NCBI GenBank assembly: GCA_022482785.1 | Contig: JAKVON010000009.1 | Coordinates: 1 to 64,000 of the forward strand | Direction: 5' to 3' | Source: Atopobiaceae bacterium | Lineage (GTDB): Bacteria; Actinomycetota; Coriobacteriia; Coriobacteriales; Atopobiaceae | DNA: 64,000 nt | Part shown: positions 54,476 to 63,862 of the stretch, piece after piece | Numbering within the stretch: the first letter of the stretch is position 1 | Layout: each line of letters begins with the position of its first letter | The notes under the pieces: model-generated | What the model was told of the DNA's origin: nothing | The model's input: only the letters and a program-made list of their open reading frames with translations | Databases searched by the model: none | Translations under genes and position numbers: made by a program

Positions 54476-55233
54476 CGGTCACCGTCTCCCGTCTGCTCGA
54501 ACTGCTCGAAGCCCTCGCGGTCGATCTTGGGGATGAGGTCGGCGCCGCCCTCCGCGACCAGGCGGCCCTTCACCATGACATGGGTGCGGTCGACGTCGAG
54601 GCGCTCGAGGATGCGGGTGTTGTGGGTGATCACGAGCAGCGTCCCGTCGCAGGAGGCGCGATAGGCCTCGATGCCGCGGGAGACCACGGCCAGGGCGTCG
54701 ACGTCGAGGCCGGAGTCGGTCTCGTCGAGGATGGCGAGCTTCGGCTGGAGCAGCAGGAGCTGGAGCATCTCGACCTTCTTCTTCTCCCCTCCCGAGAAGC
54801 CCACGTTGAGCTCGCGGGTGAGGTAGGAGGAGTCCATGTCGAGCTGCTGGGCGAGCTCTCCCACGCGCGCCCGGAACTGGCGCGAGGTCATCTTGAGCTC
54901 GGGGCGCTTGCCCGCGATGGTGCGCAGGAAGCTGTAGAGGGGCACCCCCGGGACCTCGACCGGCGCCTGGTAGGAGAGGAAGATGCCGGCGAGCGAGCGC
55001 TTGTCTGCGGTGTCTGCCGTGACGTCGGCCCCGTCGAAGGAGATGGTGCCCGCGCTCGTGCGGTAGGTCGGGTCGCCCATGATGACGTGCCCGAGGGTCG
55101 ACTTGCCGGCGCCGTTCGGCCCCATGAGGACGTGGGTGGTGCCCGGTGCGAGCGTGAGGTCGATGTCGTGGAGGATGGTCGCATCCTCGGTGCCGGCGCA
55201 GAGGCCGGCGATGTCAAGAAGCTTGTCTGTCAT
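54472..55233 (-). CDS. sufC: SUF ATPase SufC
   Basis: A 253-residue ABC-type ATPase. Walker A GPNGAGKST, Q-loop LSYQAPVEVPGV, signature GFSGGEKKK, Walker B LAILDETDSGLD and H-loop VITHNT are all present. It is the first gene of the operon sufC-B-D-S-U-rrf2, with ATG 55233 after a GGAG site. Upstream the minus strand has an AT-rich stretch (55320-55360) that should hold the promoter. Confidence 0.95.
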   Translation of the reverse strand: MTDKLLDIAGLCAGTEDATILHDIDLTLAPGTTHVLMGPNGAGKSTLGHVIMGDPTYRTSAGTISFDGADVTADTADKRSLAGIFLSYQAPVEVPGVPLYSFLRTIAGKRPELKMTSRQFRARVGELAQQLDMDSSYLTRELNVGFSGGEKKKVEMLQLLLLQPKLAILDETDSGLDVDALAVVSRGIEAYRASCDGTLLVITHNTRILERLDVDRTHVMVKGRLVAEGGADLIPKIDREGFEQFEQTGDGDR

Positions 55234-55493
55234 GGTGTCTCCATGTCTCTGGCGGTTCTCCCCGCCGTGTCTGGTCCATGAATCATAGTAGCTGGACGGT
55301 ATTTGATGGCAAGTGGTTCTCACGAATTATCCCCAAATTAGTAGGATTTAAAAACAGAGGCGTTGGGAGCGGCGGCGACGTGGCGGCCGCAGGGGAGGGG
55401 CATCTCGCCTCCCGCACGCCCCCATCCGATTTCCAACGGGGTTATCATCGGATGCGATATGTGAGCCGAGACACCGCGGAAGGCATCGTATTG

Positions 55494-56483
55494 ATGGAAG
55501 CACTCAAGCGTTTCGAGAGGGCCATCGGCTCGAAGATGGCCCTCGTCTCGCTCGGCTGCGTTGCGTTGGGTGTCCTGTTCCCGCAGGCGTTCGGCCCGCT
55601 CGAGTCCGTCGTGCCGGCGCTGTTCGCCATCATGACGTTCCAGGGCTCGCTCAACAACACCTTCCACCAGCTCGCGCACGTCTTCCGCGACCCGCGCAGG
55701 CTCCTCGTCATCCTCGCCGTGAACGTCGTCGGGATGCCCCTGGTCGCCCGCGTCCTGGCCGGGGCCATCTTCGGGGGCGACCCAAACCTCGTCACGGGCA
55801 TCGTGCTCGAGTACTCCGTGCCCATCGGTGTCGTGAGCTACATGTGGATCGGCATGTATGGCGGCAACACGGCCCTGGGCCTCGCCGCGATCCTCGTCTC
55901 GACCGTGCTCTCGCCCTTCACGATTCCCCTGGGCCTCCAGCTCCTCCTCGGGCAGACGGTCCAGGTCGATGTCATGGGCATGATGACGAGCATGATCTTC
56001 ATGATCGCGCTCCCGGCGCTTGCCGGCATGGTGGTGAACGACGCGACCCATGGGTGGGGGAGAGAGACCCTCTCGCCCAACCTGTCTCCCATCTCCAAGA
56101 TCCTGCTCATGGTGATCATCACGGCGAACGCCACCGGGATCAGCGACTTCATGCGAAACCTCACCCCCGTCCTCGTGGGGGTCATGGCGTTCATCCTCGT
56201 GTTCGCGACCTCGGGCTTCCTGTGGGGGCTCGTCGCCGCCCGCCTGGGCGGGGAGTCGCTCCCCAACCTCGTCACCATGTGCTTCGACTGCGGCATCAGG
56301 AACATCTCGGCCGGTGCCGTGCTCGCCGCGGCCTACTTCCCGCCCGAGGTGATGTTCCCCGTCATGATGGGCACCCTCTTCCAGCAGGTCCTCGCCGCCA
56401 CGTTCGGCTCGGTCATGAGCCGCATCGTGGCGGGCGGGGGCGGTGACGAGAGGGGCGGCCTGGACCGATCCCGCCGCCCCTAG
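55494..56483 (+). CDS. BASS-family (bile acid:sodium symporter-like) transporter
   Basis: A 329-residue carrier with nine to ten helices. ALFAIMTFQGSLNNTF, VLEYSVPIGVVSYMW and MCFDCGIRNISAGAVLA follow the BASS pattern in which two crossed discontinuous helices bind substrate and sodium. Family members move bile acids, pantoate or other organic acids; the substrate here is unknown. ATG 55494 has a weak site; a TTG 3 bases upstream is possible. Confidence 0.82.
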   Translation: MEALKRFERAIGSKMALVSLGCVALGVLFPQAFGPLESVVPALFAIMTFQGSLNNTFHQLAHVFRDPRRLLVILAVNVVGMPLVARVLAGAIFGGDPNLVTGIVLEYSVPIGVVSYMWIGMYGGNTALGLAAILVSTVLSPFTIPLGLQLLLGQTVQVDVMGMMTSMIFMIALPALAGMVVNDATHGWGRETLSPNLSPISKILLMVIITANATGISDFMRNLTPVLVGVMAFILVFATSGFLWGLVAARLGGESLPNLVTMCFDCGIRNISAGAVLAAAYFPPEVMFPVMMGTLFQQVLAATFGSVMSRIVAGGGGDERGGLDRSRRP

Positions 56484-56704
56484 CGGGCGACCAGCGCGAG
56501 GCCCGCGTCGGCGGTGGAGGGGACGGAGCCCTCCATGCCGTCGGGACGGCCGGCGGCGGGCGGCACGGGCGTGTCGTCGGAGAGCAGCGCGGCGTCGCGG
56601 CTTGCCTCGAGGTCGCCGCCGATCAGGAACCCCGCGGCCACGCAGCCGCCGAGCGCGATCACGACGAGGGCGAACATGACGTACGCGACGATCTGTGCGA
56701 ACAT
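56480..56704 (-). CDS. Small single-helix membrane protein
   Basis: A 74-residue protein with one N-terminal helix (IVAYVMFALVVIALGGCVAAGFLI) and a Pro/Asp-rich tail. An AAGGAGC ribosome site precedes the ATG. It overlaps the convergent transporter gene by 4 bases. I do not recognise it; the hydrophobic segment with a following Cys might also be read as a lipoprotein signal. Confidence 0.6.
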   Translation of the reverse strand: MFAQIVAYVMFALVVIALGGCVAAGFLIGGDLEASRDAALLSDDTPVPPAAGRPDGMEGSVPSTADAGLALVAR

Positions 56705-56938
56705 GGCGGGCTCCTTTCCCTGCGCCCCTCACGGGCGGCTCCTCTGACGGCTCATATGCTCGCAGGTGGGGGAGGCCCCTGCCATCGAAGGGGCTTACGG
56801 GGGCCTTTCGCTTTCGTAAGGCGGCGGCGCGGATTGCCGCCGCGTGAACTCGGAGGGGTTCGCGCGCGAGCGGGGCCGCCGCTGCCGTAGAATGATTCGA
56901 ATCGTATGCAGGCATCGCATGCTCCGAGGAGGAACCAC

Positions 56939-57271
56939 ATGTCCGATAAGGTCCAGCCCGCCGAGGCGCCGCTCGGCGAGGCCGACGTCGCAGGCATCGC
57001 CGAGTACGCCCGCATCGCCCTCGAGGGCGACGAGCTCGCGGAGATGACCGCCTACATGAACGACGCCATCTCGATTCTCCAGCCCATACGCGGCTACGAC
57101 CTCGACGGGGTCGAGCCCACGTTCCATCCCATCGGCGACCTCTCCAACGTCATGCGCGCCGACGTCGTGCGGCCCGGGCTCGACCTGCCGACCGCTCTCG
57201 AGAACGCCGGCTCGACCGAGGGCCGCTGCTTCCGCGTGCCCTCCATCCTCGGGGACGGGGGCGAGGCGTGA
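56939..57271 (+). CDS. gatC: Glutamyl-/aspartyl-tRNA amidotransferase subunit C
   Basis: A 110-residue subunit that holds GatA and GatB together. Conserved parts are ADVAGIAEYARIALEGDEL, MNDAISILQPI and GVEPTFHPIGDLSNVMRADVV. ATG 56939 follows GAGGAGGAA. Its stop overlaps the gatA start by one base (TGATG). First gene of the gatCAB operon. Confidence 0.93.
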   Translation: MSDKVQPAEAPLGEADVAGIAEYARIALEGDELAEMTAYMNDAISILQPIRGYDLDGVEPTFHPIGDLSNVMRADVVRPGLDLPTALENAGSTEGRCFRVPSILGDGGEA

Positions 57272-58773
57272 TGGCGACCAACCTCGACCAGCTCTCCGCC
57301 GCCGCCATCGCGAGGGGGGTCGCCGCGGGCGACTTCTCGGCCACCGAGGTCGCCCGGGCCTCGCTCGACGCCATCGAGGCGCGCGACGGCGAGGTCCAGG
57401 CGTTCCTCCAGGTCGCGTCCGACCTCGCCCTCTCCGCCGCCGCGGCCACCGACGCGGCCCGCGCCAAAGGCGAGCGCCTCGGGCCGCTCGCGGGCGTGCC
57501 CGTGGCCTTCAAGGACAACATGCACCTCGTCGGCACCCGCACCACCTGCGCGTCGAGGATGCTCGCAGACTACGAGAGCGTCTTCACCTCGACGTGCGTG
57601 CAGCGCATGATCGACGCCGGCGCGACGCCCATGGGCAAGGCCAACATGGACGAGTTCGCCTTCGGCTCCTCGACCGAGACGAGCTTCTTCCACCGCACGA
57701 ACAACCCCTGGGACCTCGAGCGCGTGCCCGGCGGCTCCTCGGGCGGCTCCGCCGCGGCCGTCGCCGCCGGCGAGGTCACCATCTCCCTGGGAAGCGACAC
57801 GGGCGGGTCGATCCGCCAGCCGGCGAGCCTGTGCGGCGTCGTCGGCCTCAAGCCGACCTACGGCGCGGTCTCGCGCTACGGCGTGGTCGCGTTCGGCAGC
57901 TCGCTCGACCAGGTGGGCCCCTTCGCCCGCAGCGTGTCGGACGTCGCGCTGGCCATGAACGCCCTGGTGGGCGACGGGAGGGACCCCCTCGACTGCACCA
58001 GCCAGGACTGCCCGGTCGACTTCCTCGAGCATCTCGAGGATCCCGTCGAGGGCATGCGCGTGGGCGTCATCCCCGAGCTCATGGAGGCCGACGGCCTCAC
58101 CGACGAGGTCAAGGTCGCCGTCCGCGGCGCGCGCGAGGCCCTCGAGTCCCAGGGCGCGAGGACCGTCGAGATAGAGCTGCCGCACATGGGGGCATCCATC
58201 GCCGCCTACTACGTGATCGGCCCCTGCGAGGCCTTCTCCAACCTCGCCCGCTTCGACGGCGTGCGCTACGGCTACCAGGAGCCAGGCTGCTCGACCCTGG
58301 CCGAGCAGAGCTCGAGGAGCCGCGCCCACGGCTTCGGCGACGAGGCCAAGCGGCGCCAGCTGCTGGGGGCCTACCTGCTCTCGAGCGGCGTCTACGAGAC
58401 GTACTACTATCCCGCCCAGCAGGTGAGGACCCTCATAACGCAGGACTACGCCGAGGCCTACGAGCAGGTGCGACGTCATCCTCATGCCCACGAGCCCGCG
58501 CACGGCGTTCAGGTTCGGCGAGATCTCGGACCCGACCCAGATGTACCTCTCGGACATGTTCACCATCTCCTCGAACATCGTGGGCAACGGTGCCGTATCG
58601 GTGCCGCTCGGCCTCGGGAAGGACTCCGGGGCTCCCGGTCTCCGCCCAGCTCATCGGGCCTGCCTTCAAGGACCGCCGCCTCCTCACCTTCGCCCGCGCC
58701 CTCGAGTGCTCCGCGGGGGAGGCGCCCTGCCGTCGCGCCCGCCTTCGCGTCGAGGGGAGGGGAGCTGTCATGA
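57271..58773 (+). CDS. gatA: Glutamyl-/aspartyl-tRNA amidotransferase subunit A (three frame breaks)
   Basis: The amidase that makes ammonia from glutamine for Gln-tRNA or Asn-tRNA formation. About 499 residues. The Ser-cisSer-Lys triad is seen in VAFKDNMHL (Lys), GGSSGGSAAAVAAG (cis-Ser) and DTGGSIRQPA (nucleophile Ser). Frame is lost at about 58470, 58627-58630 and 58725-58727, each by one extra G or C. Corrected, the joins read EQVDVILMPTSPRTAF, KDSGLPVSAQLIGPAF and GEAPAVAPAFASRGGELS. The gene then ends in an ATGA overlap with gatB. This essential gene is surely functional; the breaks point to sequence error. Confidence 0.93.
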   Translation: MATNLDQLSAAAIARGVAAGDFSATEVARASLDAIEARDGEVQAFLQVASDLALSAAAATDAARAKGERLGPLAGVPVAFKDNMHLVGTRTTCASRMLADYESVFTSTCVQRMIDAGATPMGKANMDEFAFGSSTETSFFHRTNNPWDLERVPGGSSGGSAAAVAAGEVTISLGSDTGGSIRQPASLCGVVGLKPTYGAVSRYGVVAFGSSLDQVGPFARSVSDVALAMNALVGDGRDPLDCTSQDCPVDFLEHLEDPVEGMRVGVIPELMEADGLTDEVKVAVRGAREALESQGARTVEIELPHMGASIAAYYVIGPCEAFSNLARFDGVRYGYQEPGCSTLAEQSSRSRAHGFGDEAKRRQLLGAYLLSSGVYETYYYPAQQVRTLITQDYAEAYEQVRRHPHAHEPAHGVQVRRDLGPDPDVPLGHVHHLLEHRGQRCRIGAARPREGLRGSRSPPSSSGLPSRTAASSPSPAPSSAPRGRRPAVAPAFASRGGELS

Positions 58774-60319
58774 GGTCGCTTCAGGAGGTGCTCCAGGAGT
58801 GGGAGGCCGTGATCGGCCTCGGAGGTCCATACCGAGCTCACGACGCTCGAGACCAAGATGTTCTGCGGCTGCCGCCTCTCGCACGACGACGAGCCCAACA
58901 CCAACGTGTGCCCCGTCTGCCTGGGCATGCCGGGCGCCCTTCCCGTGCCCAATCGCGCCGCGATCGAGTCGATCGTCAAGGCGGGGCTGGCCACGAGCTG
59001 CGAGATCCAGAAGCACTCGATGTTCTACCGCAAGAACTACTTCTATCCCGACATGGCCAAGAACTTCCAGACCACGCAGGGGCCGGTGGCCTTCTGCATG
59101 CACGGCCATCTCGACCTCGAGGTCTCGGGCGAGGGCGCCGCCGAGAGGCCCGTCTCGCCCGACGTCGAGCGCGCGGGGGACGGCTCCTACGTCACGCCCG
59201 TGCGCATCCTGCGCATCCACATGGAGGAGGACGCCGCCAAGATGGTGCACGTCGGCGGCACCTCGGGGCGCATCGGCGGCGCGACCGAGTCGCTCATCGA
59301 CTACAACCGCTGCGGGACCCCCCTGATCGAGCTCGTCACCGAGCCCGACCTGCGCACGCCCGAGGAGGCGCGCCTGTTCATGGAGGGCCTGCGCGAGACC
59401 TTCCTCACGCTTGGGATATCCGACTGCTCGATGGAGCACGGCTCCATGCGCTGCGACGGCAACGTGAGCCTCCGCCGCCGCGGCGAGACCAGGCTGGGCA
59501 CGAAGACCGAGCTCAAGAACATCAACTCGTTCAAGAGCCTCCACGACGGCCTCGAGTACGAGATCCGCCGCCAGGCCGAGGTCCTCGAGGAGGGCGGCAT
59601 CATCTACCAGGAGACCCGCCACTGGGAGCCCGCCACCAAGCGCACCGTGGTCATGCGCGTCAAGGAGACGGCCGACGACTACCGCCTCTTTCCCGAGCCC
59701 GACCTCGCCCCCTACGACCTCACCGACGAGTTCGTCGAGCACTGCCGGGCCGAGCTGCCGGAGCTGCCCAAGGCCAAGCGCGAGCGATACGTCGGCTCGT
59801 TCGGCGTCAAGCGCGCCGACGCGGCGCAGATCGCGGGCGACCCGGCCACGGCCGCCTTCTTCGAGGAGGCGGTCTCGGGCCTCGAGCCCGGCGGCAAGGG
59901 GGCGTCGACCGTCGCGAACGTCATCGTGAACGACCTCACGGGATACCTCAACGCCCACTCGCTGGGCATCGCCGACACGAGGATCACGCCCGCGCAGGTC
60001 GCGAGCCTCGCCGAGCTCCTCTCCGAGGATGCCATCACGTCGAGCCAGGGCCGCGAGGTCTTCGGCCTCATGGCCGAGACGGGCGACGACCCGGCACGGA
60101 TCGTCGATGCGCGCGGGATGCGCCAGACCACCGACGCCTCCGCGCTCGAGCCCATCGTCGAGGAGGTCCTCTCGCGCTGCGTGGACCAGGTCGAGCAGTA
60201 CCGCGGCGGCAACAGGAAGGTCGTGGGCTATCTGGTCGGCCAGTGCATGAAGGCCTCGAGGGGCACGGGCAATCCCCAAGCTCTTCAACCAGCTCCTCAC
60301 CAAGCGGCTCGAGGGGTAG
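58770..60319 (+). CDS. gatB: Glutamyl-/aspartyl-tRNA amidotransferase subunit B (two frame breaks)
   Basis: The kinase/tRNA-binding subunit, about 515 residues. The start MRSLQEVLQEWEAVIG runs, after removal of one G at 58821-58822, into LEVHTELTTLETKMFCGC. The zinc-site cysteines (FCGC, CPVCLGMPG), RKNYFYPDMAKNFQ and TRHWEPATKRTVVMR are present. Near the end CCCC at 60274-60277 should be CCC, giving GTGNPKLFNQLLTKRLEG and the stop at 60319. The C-terminal GatB/Yqey domain is complete. Confidence 0.93.
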
Positions 60320-60324
60320 GCATC

Positions 60325-61323
60325 ATGGCATACGAGAAGCCTCGCGCCGTCCCCGCGCGGACGCTCGGCGGCGCCGTCGCCTCGTGCTGGGGGACGGCCC
60401 TCGCCCTGGCCGCCTGCGCGGGGCAGCCGGCATCCGCGGACTCGGCCTCGACCCCGGCCACGGCGGCGGTCGTGGTGGAGGAGACGGCGGCGAGCGAGCC
60501 GGCGACCACGGCCGCGGGTGCCGAGCAGCCCGCCACCCAGGCCTCGACCCCCGTCGCCAACAACGACGACCCGGTGTCCGAGGGACACGCTGGGCTCGCA
60601 CGGCATCCAGGCGACCTGCGTGACGAGCCGCGTCGAGGGCTCCGATGCGCTGGCGGCGCTCGACGCGGCCATCGGCTCCGTCGAGGCGGACGGCCGCTCG
60701 GTGGGGATTCGTCCTGCGCGACACGTCGGGCCGGTTCTCGGCCTCCTACAACGCGAGCCGCGGCTTCTACCCCGCGAGCTCGATGAAGGCACCCTACGTC
60801 TGCGCCCTTCTCGAGGAGGGGAGGTCGCCGAGCAAGTCGACCTGCGAGGAGTGCCTCGTCGAGTCGAGCAACGACGCGTTCCGCTCGCTCCACAAGCAGT
60901 ACGGCGAGCAGGTCCTCTGCACCTGGCTCAGCCAGGCTGGCATCGACTACTCGTCGAGCGACTTCTCCGTCTGGTACTATCCCACCACGACGCCCGCCCA
61001 GCTCGAGGCCATGTGGGAGCAGATCGGCTCCTTCGTCGCCTCGGGCTCGTCTGACGGCTCCTGGCTGGGCGAGACGCTCTCCGAGAGCGAGGTCGCCCCG
61101 ATACGGGGGGCCCTCGGCGGCGGCAGCGCCGTCATGTCCAAGGCGGGGTGGTATCCCGCCGACGGCACGGGCGACGAGGCGACGGTCGACGCCGGCATCG
61201 TCACCGACGCGCGGGGCGAGTACTACCTCGCCGGTGATGACCAACGAGCCCGAGGACTTCGACAAGCTCGATGCCGTCATCGCGGCCGTGGCGAAGCTGC
61301 GCGAGGCCTCCCTCGAGGCATAG
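60325..61323 (+). CDS. Serine hydrolase lipoprotein, class A beta-lactamase-like (three frame breaks)
   Basis: About 331 residues. A lipoprotein signal (TALALAACAGQ) is followed by an Ala/Thr-rich linker to about residue 90. The domain holds SSMKAPYV, the SxxK nucleophile motif of penicillin-recognising enzymes, and VESSNDAF, which may supply the SxN. No clear KTG is seen; a SKAGW segment stands near its place. Frame is lost at 60582-60584, 60703-60706 and 61233-61234, each by one extra G. Corrected, the joins read VSEDTLGSHGIQ, RSVGFVLRDTSGRF and YYLAVMTNEPEDF. It may be a murein or inactive beta-lactamase relative; resistance is not implied. Confidence 0.75.
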
Positions 61324-61367
61324 GGCCGTCACGCGTACGCGCAGCTCGGGATTCCCCTGCTGGGCTG

Positions 61368-62441
61368 CTACAGCCCCTCGGCCGCGAAGCGGTTCTCGAG
61401 AGCCTCCTGGTGGATGCTGTACTGCAGGGCCGTCTCCTTGGCGACGCGTCCCGCCTTCACGAGCTGGAAGAGGCTCTGGTCCATGGTGCGCATGCCAGCC
61501 TTGCCACCTGCGGCGATGGCGGAGTCGATCTGGTGGGTCTTCTCCTCGCGGATGAGGTTGCGGATGGCGGTGTTGGTCACCATGATCTCGAACGCCGGCA
61601 CCATGGAGCCGTCGACGGCGGGAACGAGCTCCTGGCTCACGACCGCCTGGAGCACCATGGAGAGCTGCATGCGGATCTGGCGCTGCTGGTTGGCGGGGAA
61701 GGCGTCGATGATGCGGTCGACGGTGCCCGCCGCGCTCGAGGTGTGGAGGGTCGAGAAGATGAGCTGGGCCATCTCGGCGGCGGTGACCGCGGTGCCGATG
61801 GTGTCGGGGTCGCGCATCTCGCCGAGCAGCACCACGTCGGGTGCCTCGCGCATGGCGGACCGCAGGGCCTCGCCATAGGTCGCGATGTCGGTGGGGACCT
61901 CGCGCTGGGTCACGATGCACGTGCCGTGCTTGTGGACGTACTCGATCGGGTCCTCCATCGTGATGATGTGGCCGCGGCGCGTGTGGTTGAGCCGGTCGAT
62001 GATGCAGGCGAGCGTCGTCGACTTGCCGGCGCCGGCGGAACCCGTGACGAGGACGAGGCCCTTGGAGAACCGGGAGAGGCTGAGGACCTCCTCGGGAATG
62101 TGATACTGCTCGGGGTCGGGGAGCCCGAATGGGATGACGCGCACGACCGCGCCGAAGGACCCGCGCTGGCGGAAGACGTTCGCACGGAAGCGACCGATGC
62201 CGGGGATGGCGAAGGAGAAGTCGTCGTCGTGGTTATGGTTCTGCTCGAAGGCGCTCAGGTCACGCCCGGCGACCTTATAGATGTCCCTCACGAACGCCTC
62301 GGTGTCCGAGGGCATGAGAGGGCCGGAATCCGTCCTGATCTGCTGGCCGCTCACCTCGTAGGAGAAGGGTAGGCCGGCGACGATGAAGATGTCGGACGCC
62401 TTCTCGTCGACCATGTTCTTCAGCAGCTCTTCGAGTTTCAT
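61368..62441 (-). CDS. pilT: Type IV pilus retraction-type ATPase PilT
   Basis: A 357-residue hexameric secretion ATPase. Walker A is GSAGAGKSTT, the Asp box MEDPIEYVH, Walker B VVLLGEMRDPDT and the His box STLHTSSAAGTVDRIID. The C-terminal EIMVTNTAIRNLIREEKTHQIDSAI segment matches PilT, including an AIRNLIRE helix. ATG 62441 ends a leader with GGAGCAACC. Three pilin-like genes lie upstream on the same strand. Confidence 0.92.
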   Translation of the reverse strand: MKLEELLKNMVDEKASDIFIVAGLPFSYEVSGQQIRTDSGPLMPSDTEAFVRDIYKVAGRDLSAFEQNHNHDDDFSFAIPGIGRFRANVFRQRGSFGAVVRVIPFGLPDPEQYHIPEEVLSLSRFSKGLVLVTGSAGAGKSTTLACIIDRLNHTRRGHIITMEDPIEYVHKHGTCIVTQREVPTDIATYGEALRSAMREAPDVVLLGEMRDPDTIGTAVTAAEMAQLIFSTLHTSSAAGTVDRIIDAFPANQQRQIRMQLSMVLQAVVSQELVPAVDGSMVPAFEIMVTNTAIRNLIREEKTHQIDSAIAAGGKAGMRTMDQSLFQLVKAGRVAKETALQYSIHQEALENRFAAEGL

Positions 62442-62455
62442 GGTTGCTCCTAGTC

Positions 62456-62944
62456 TCAGTTCGAGGTTCCAGACCACAAGGTCTCTCCCGTGCCGTCGTC
62501 GTTCTGTTCGGCGGTCAGCTTCCATTTTGAAATCTTATACCTAGCGTCGTCGCCTACGGAGAGCACGACCTCGAGCTTGCGCCCCTCGCTGGTGGAAAAC
62601 GTCGCCGTAATGCCGTCCGTGGTTGTCTCGGCGCTGGTCGTCACCCCTTCTGCCTGGGCCTTCGACTCGAGGGACGGCAGGGCCGAGCCCACCGCGGAGA
62701 TTGCGGCCGACTTCCCGCCCGCATGCGAGGAGGCGAGGGCGGCGTCGACGCCCGAGAGGAACTCCTGGGCCGCCGACTCCGCCGCATAGCCGTCGGTCGT
62801 CGACGATGCCTGGAGCTGGGCCATCGTGTACATCGCCCGCGAGGTGGTGACCACGAGCACCGACATGACCGCGAGGCAGACAACCGCGACCAGCGTGAAG
62901 AGCGATATGGGACCTATCCTCACGGCGCCTCTCCTCTCAGACAT
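62456..62944 (-). CDS. Pilus-cluster protein with N-terminal helix (hypothetical)
   Basis: A 162-residue protein with one N-terminal membrane helix (ISLFTLVAVVCLAVMSVLVVTTS) and an extracellular domain with Ser/Thr-rich strands. The shape is that of a minor pilin or pseudopilin, but no clear prepilin peptidase site (G|xxxxE) is seen. It starts at 62944 in the ATGA-type junction with the next gene upstream and lies 14 bases before pilT. Confidence 0.65.
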   Translation of the reverse strand: MSERRGAVRIGPISLFTLVAVVCLAVMSVLVVTTSRAMYTMAQLQASSTTDGYAAESAAQEFLSGVDAALASSHAGGKSAAISAVGSALPSLESKAQAEGVTTSAETTTDGITATFSTSEGRKLEVVLSVGDDARYKISKWKLTAEQNDDGTGETLWSGTSN

Positions 62945-63345
62945 CAGGACACCTTGCTCACGTAACGCGCCGTCGTGAGGGTGTACACCTCGTCGCCATT
63001 CTCAGTGACCGTGATTCTCGCATGGTAGAGTGTGCCTGCGGCGGTGCCCTCGGAGGTGACGTCGGTGCCGATGGCGAGATCCCCGTCCTGCGTGGTCGCC
63101 TCGACGCCGGTGGGATCAGCCGAGAACCTCTCCGCGGCGCTCGAGGCCGCGATGGAAGCCCGCTCGATCTGGCTGCTCTTCGAGGCGAGCCTCGCCGAGC
63201 CGGCGAACAGCTGCATGAGCACGGCCAGTGCCGCGATCAAGAACATCAGCAGAATCAGCGCCTCGACGATGAAGGCGGCGCCCGACCAGGAGCTGTATCT
63301 CGACGTAGCGCTCATCCGACGTGCCGGAAGCTCCATCTCAGGCAC
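62944..63345 (-). CDS. Pilin-like protein
   Basis: 133 residues. The segment SGAAFIVEALILLMFLIAALAVLMQLF has the look of a type IV pilin helix, with a Glu five residues after a possible processing point (GAAFIVE). The soluble part is small. The gene overlaps the upstream gene by 8 bases and the downstream one by one base. Confidence 0.65.
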   Translation of the reverse strand: MPEMELPARRMSATSRYSSWSGAAFIVEALILLMFLIAALAVLMQLFAGSARLASKSSQIERASIAASSAAERFSADPTGVEATTQDGDLAIGTDVTSEGTAAGTLYHARITVTENGDEVYTLTTARYVSKVS

Positions 63346-63862
63346 CTCCCTGCAGGTTCCTGAGGGCGATGTCGACCGAGCCCTGGTCGGTGGTCACGGT
63401 GAGGAGTCCGCCCTTGTAGGAGAACCCGAACGTCTGCGAGCTCGTGAGCCTCGTCGCCTTGCCCGGCGTGTAGGACGATCCGGCGAGCGCGTACTCCTCG
63501 AGGATGCTTCCCTGGTAGCGATAGATGCGCGTCTCGTAGGTGCCGCTCGGGATGCTCTCGACCAGGACGAGGGAGCGTCCCTCCGGGCCGGTGCCGACGG
63601 CCACTGACCCGCTGGCGTCGCTCGCCCTCACGCTGTTGGCGATGAGGTTGAGGCCGAGGCGCGCGTCGTTGGAGGAGGCCCTCATGTTGCTGAGGGAGCG
63701 GTAGATGCCGGTTCCGGCGATGATGGCCATGAGCAGGGCGATGACGAAGAACGCGAAGAGGAGCAGGGGGAAGATGCCCACATACTTCTCGGACTTCCGC
63801 GAGGCGTCGTCTCGCGCGTCCTTCGCGAGGCTCTCGATGAACGTGTCGTCGAATTCCCTCAT
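63338..63862 (-). CDS. Pilus-cluster membrane protein (DUF4860-like)
   Basis: 174 residues. A cytoplasmic stretch of about 28 residues precedes one helix (GIFPLLLFAFFVIALLMAIIAGTGIY). A beta-rich outer domain (GRSLVLVESIPSGTYETRIYRYQ ... VTTDQGSVDIALRNLQ) follows. Such proteins with a late single helix occur in coriobacterial and clostridial pilus gene sets; the DUF assignment is tentative. Confidence 0.6.
   Translation of the reverse strand: MREFDDTFIESLAKDARDDASRKSEKYVGIFPLLLFAFFVIALLMAIIAGTGIYRSLSNMRASSNDARLGLNLIANSVRASDASGSVAVGTGPEGRSLVLVESIPSGTYETRIYRYQGSILEEYALAGSSYTPGKATRLTSSQTFGFSYKGGLLTVTTDQGSVDIALRNLQGGA

Noticed and set aside
57271..60319. gatA and gatB as pseudogenes
   Set aside because: Each break is one extra G or C and the sequence after it is fully conserved; loss of these essential genes is not credible.
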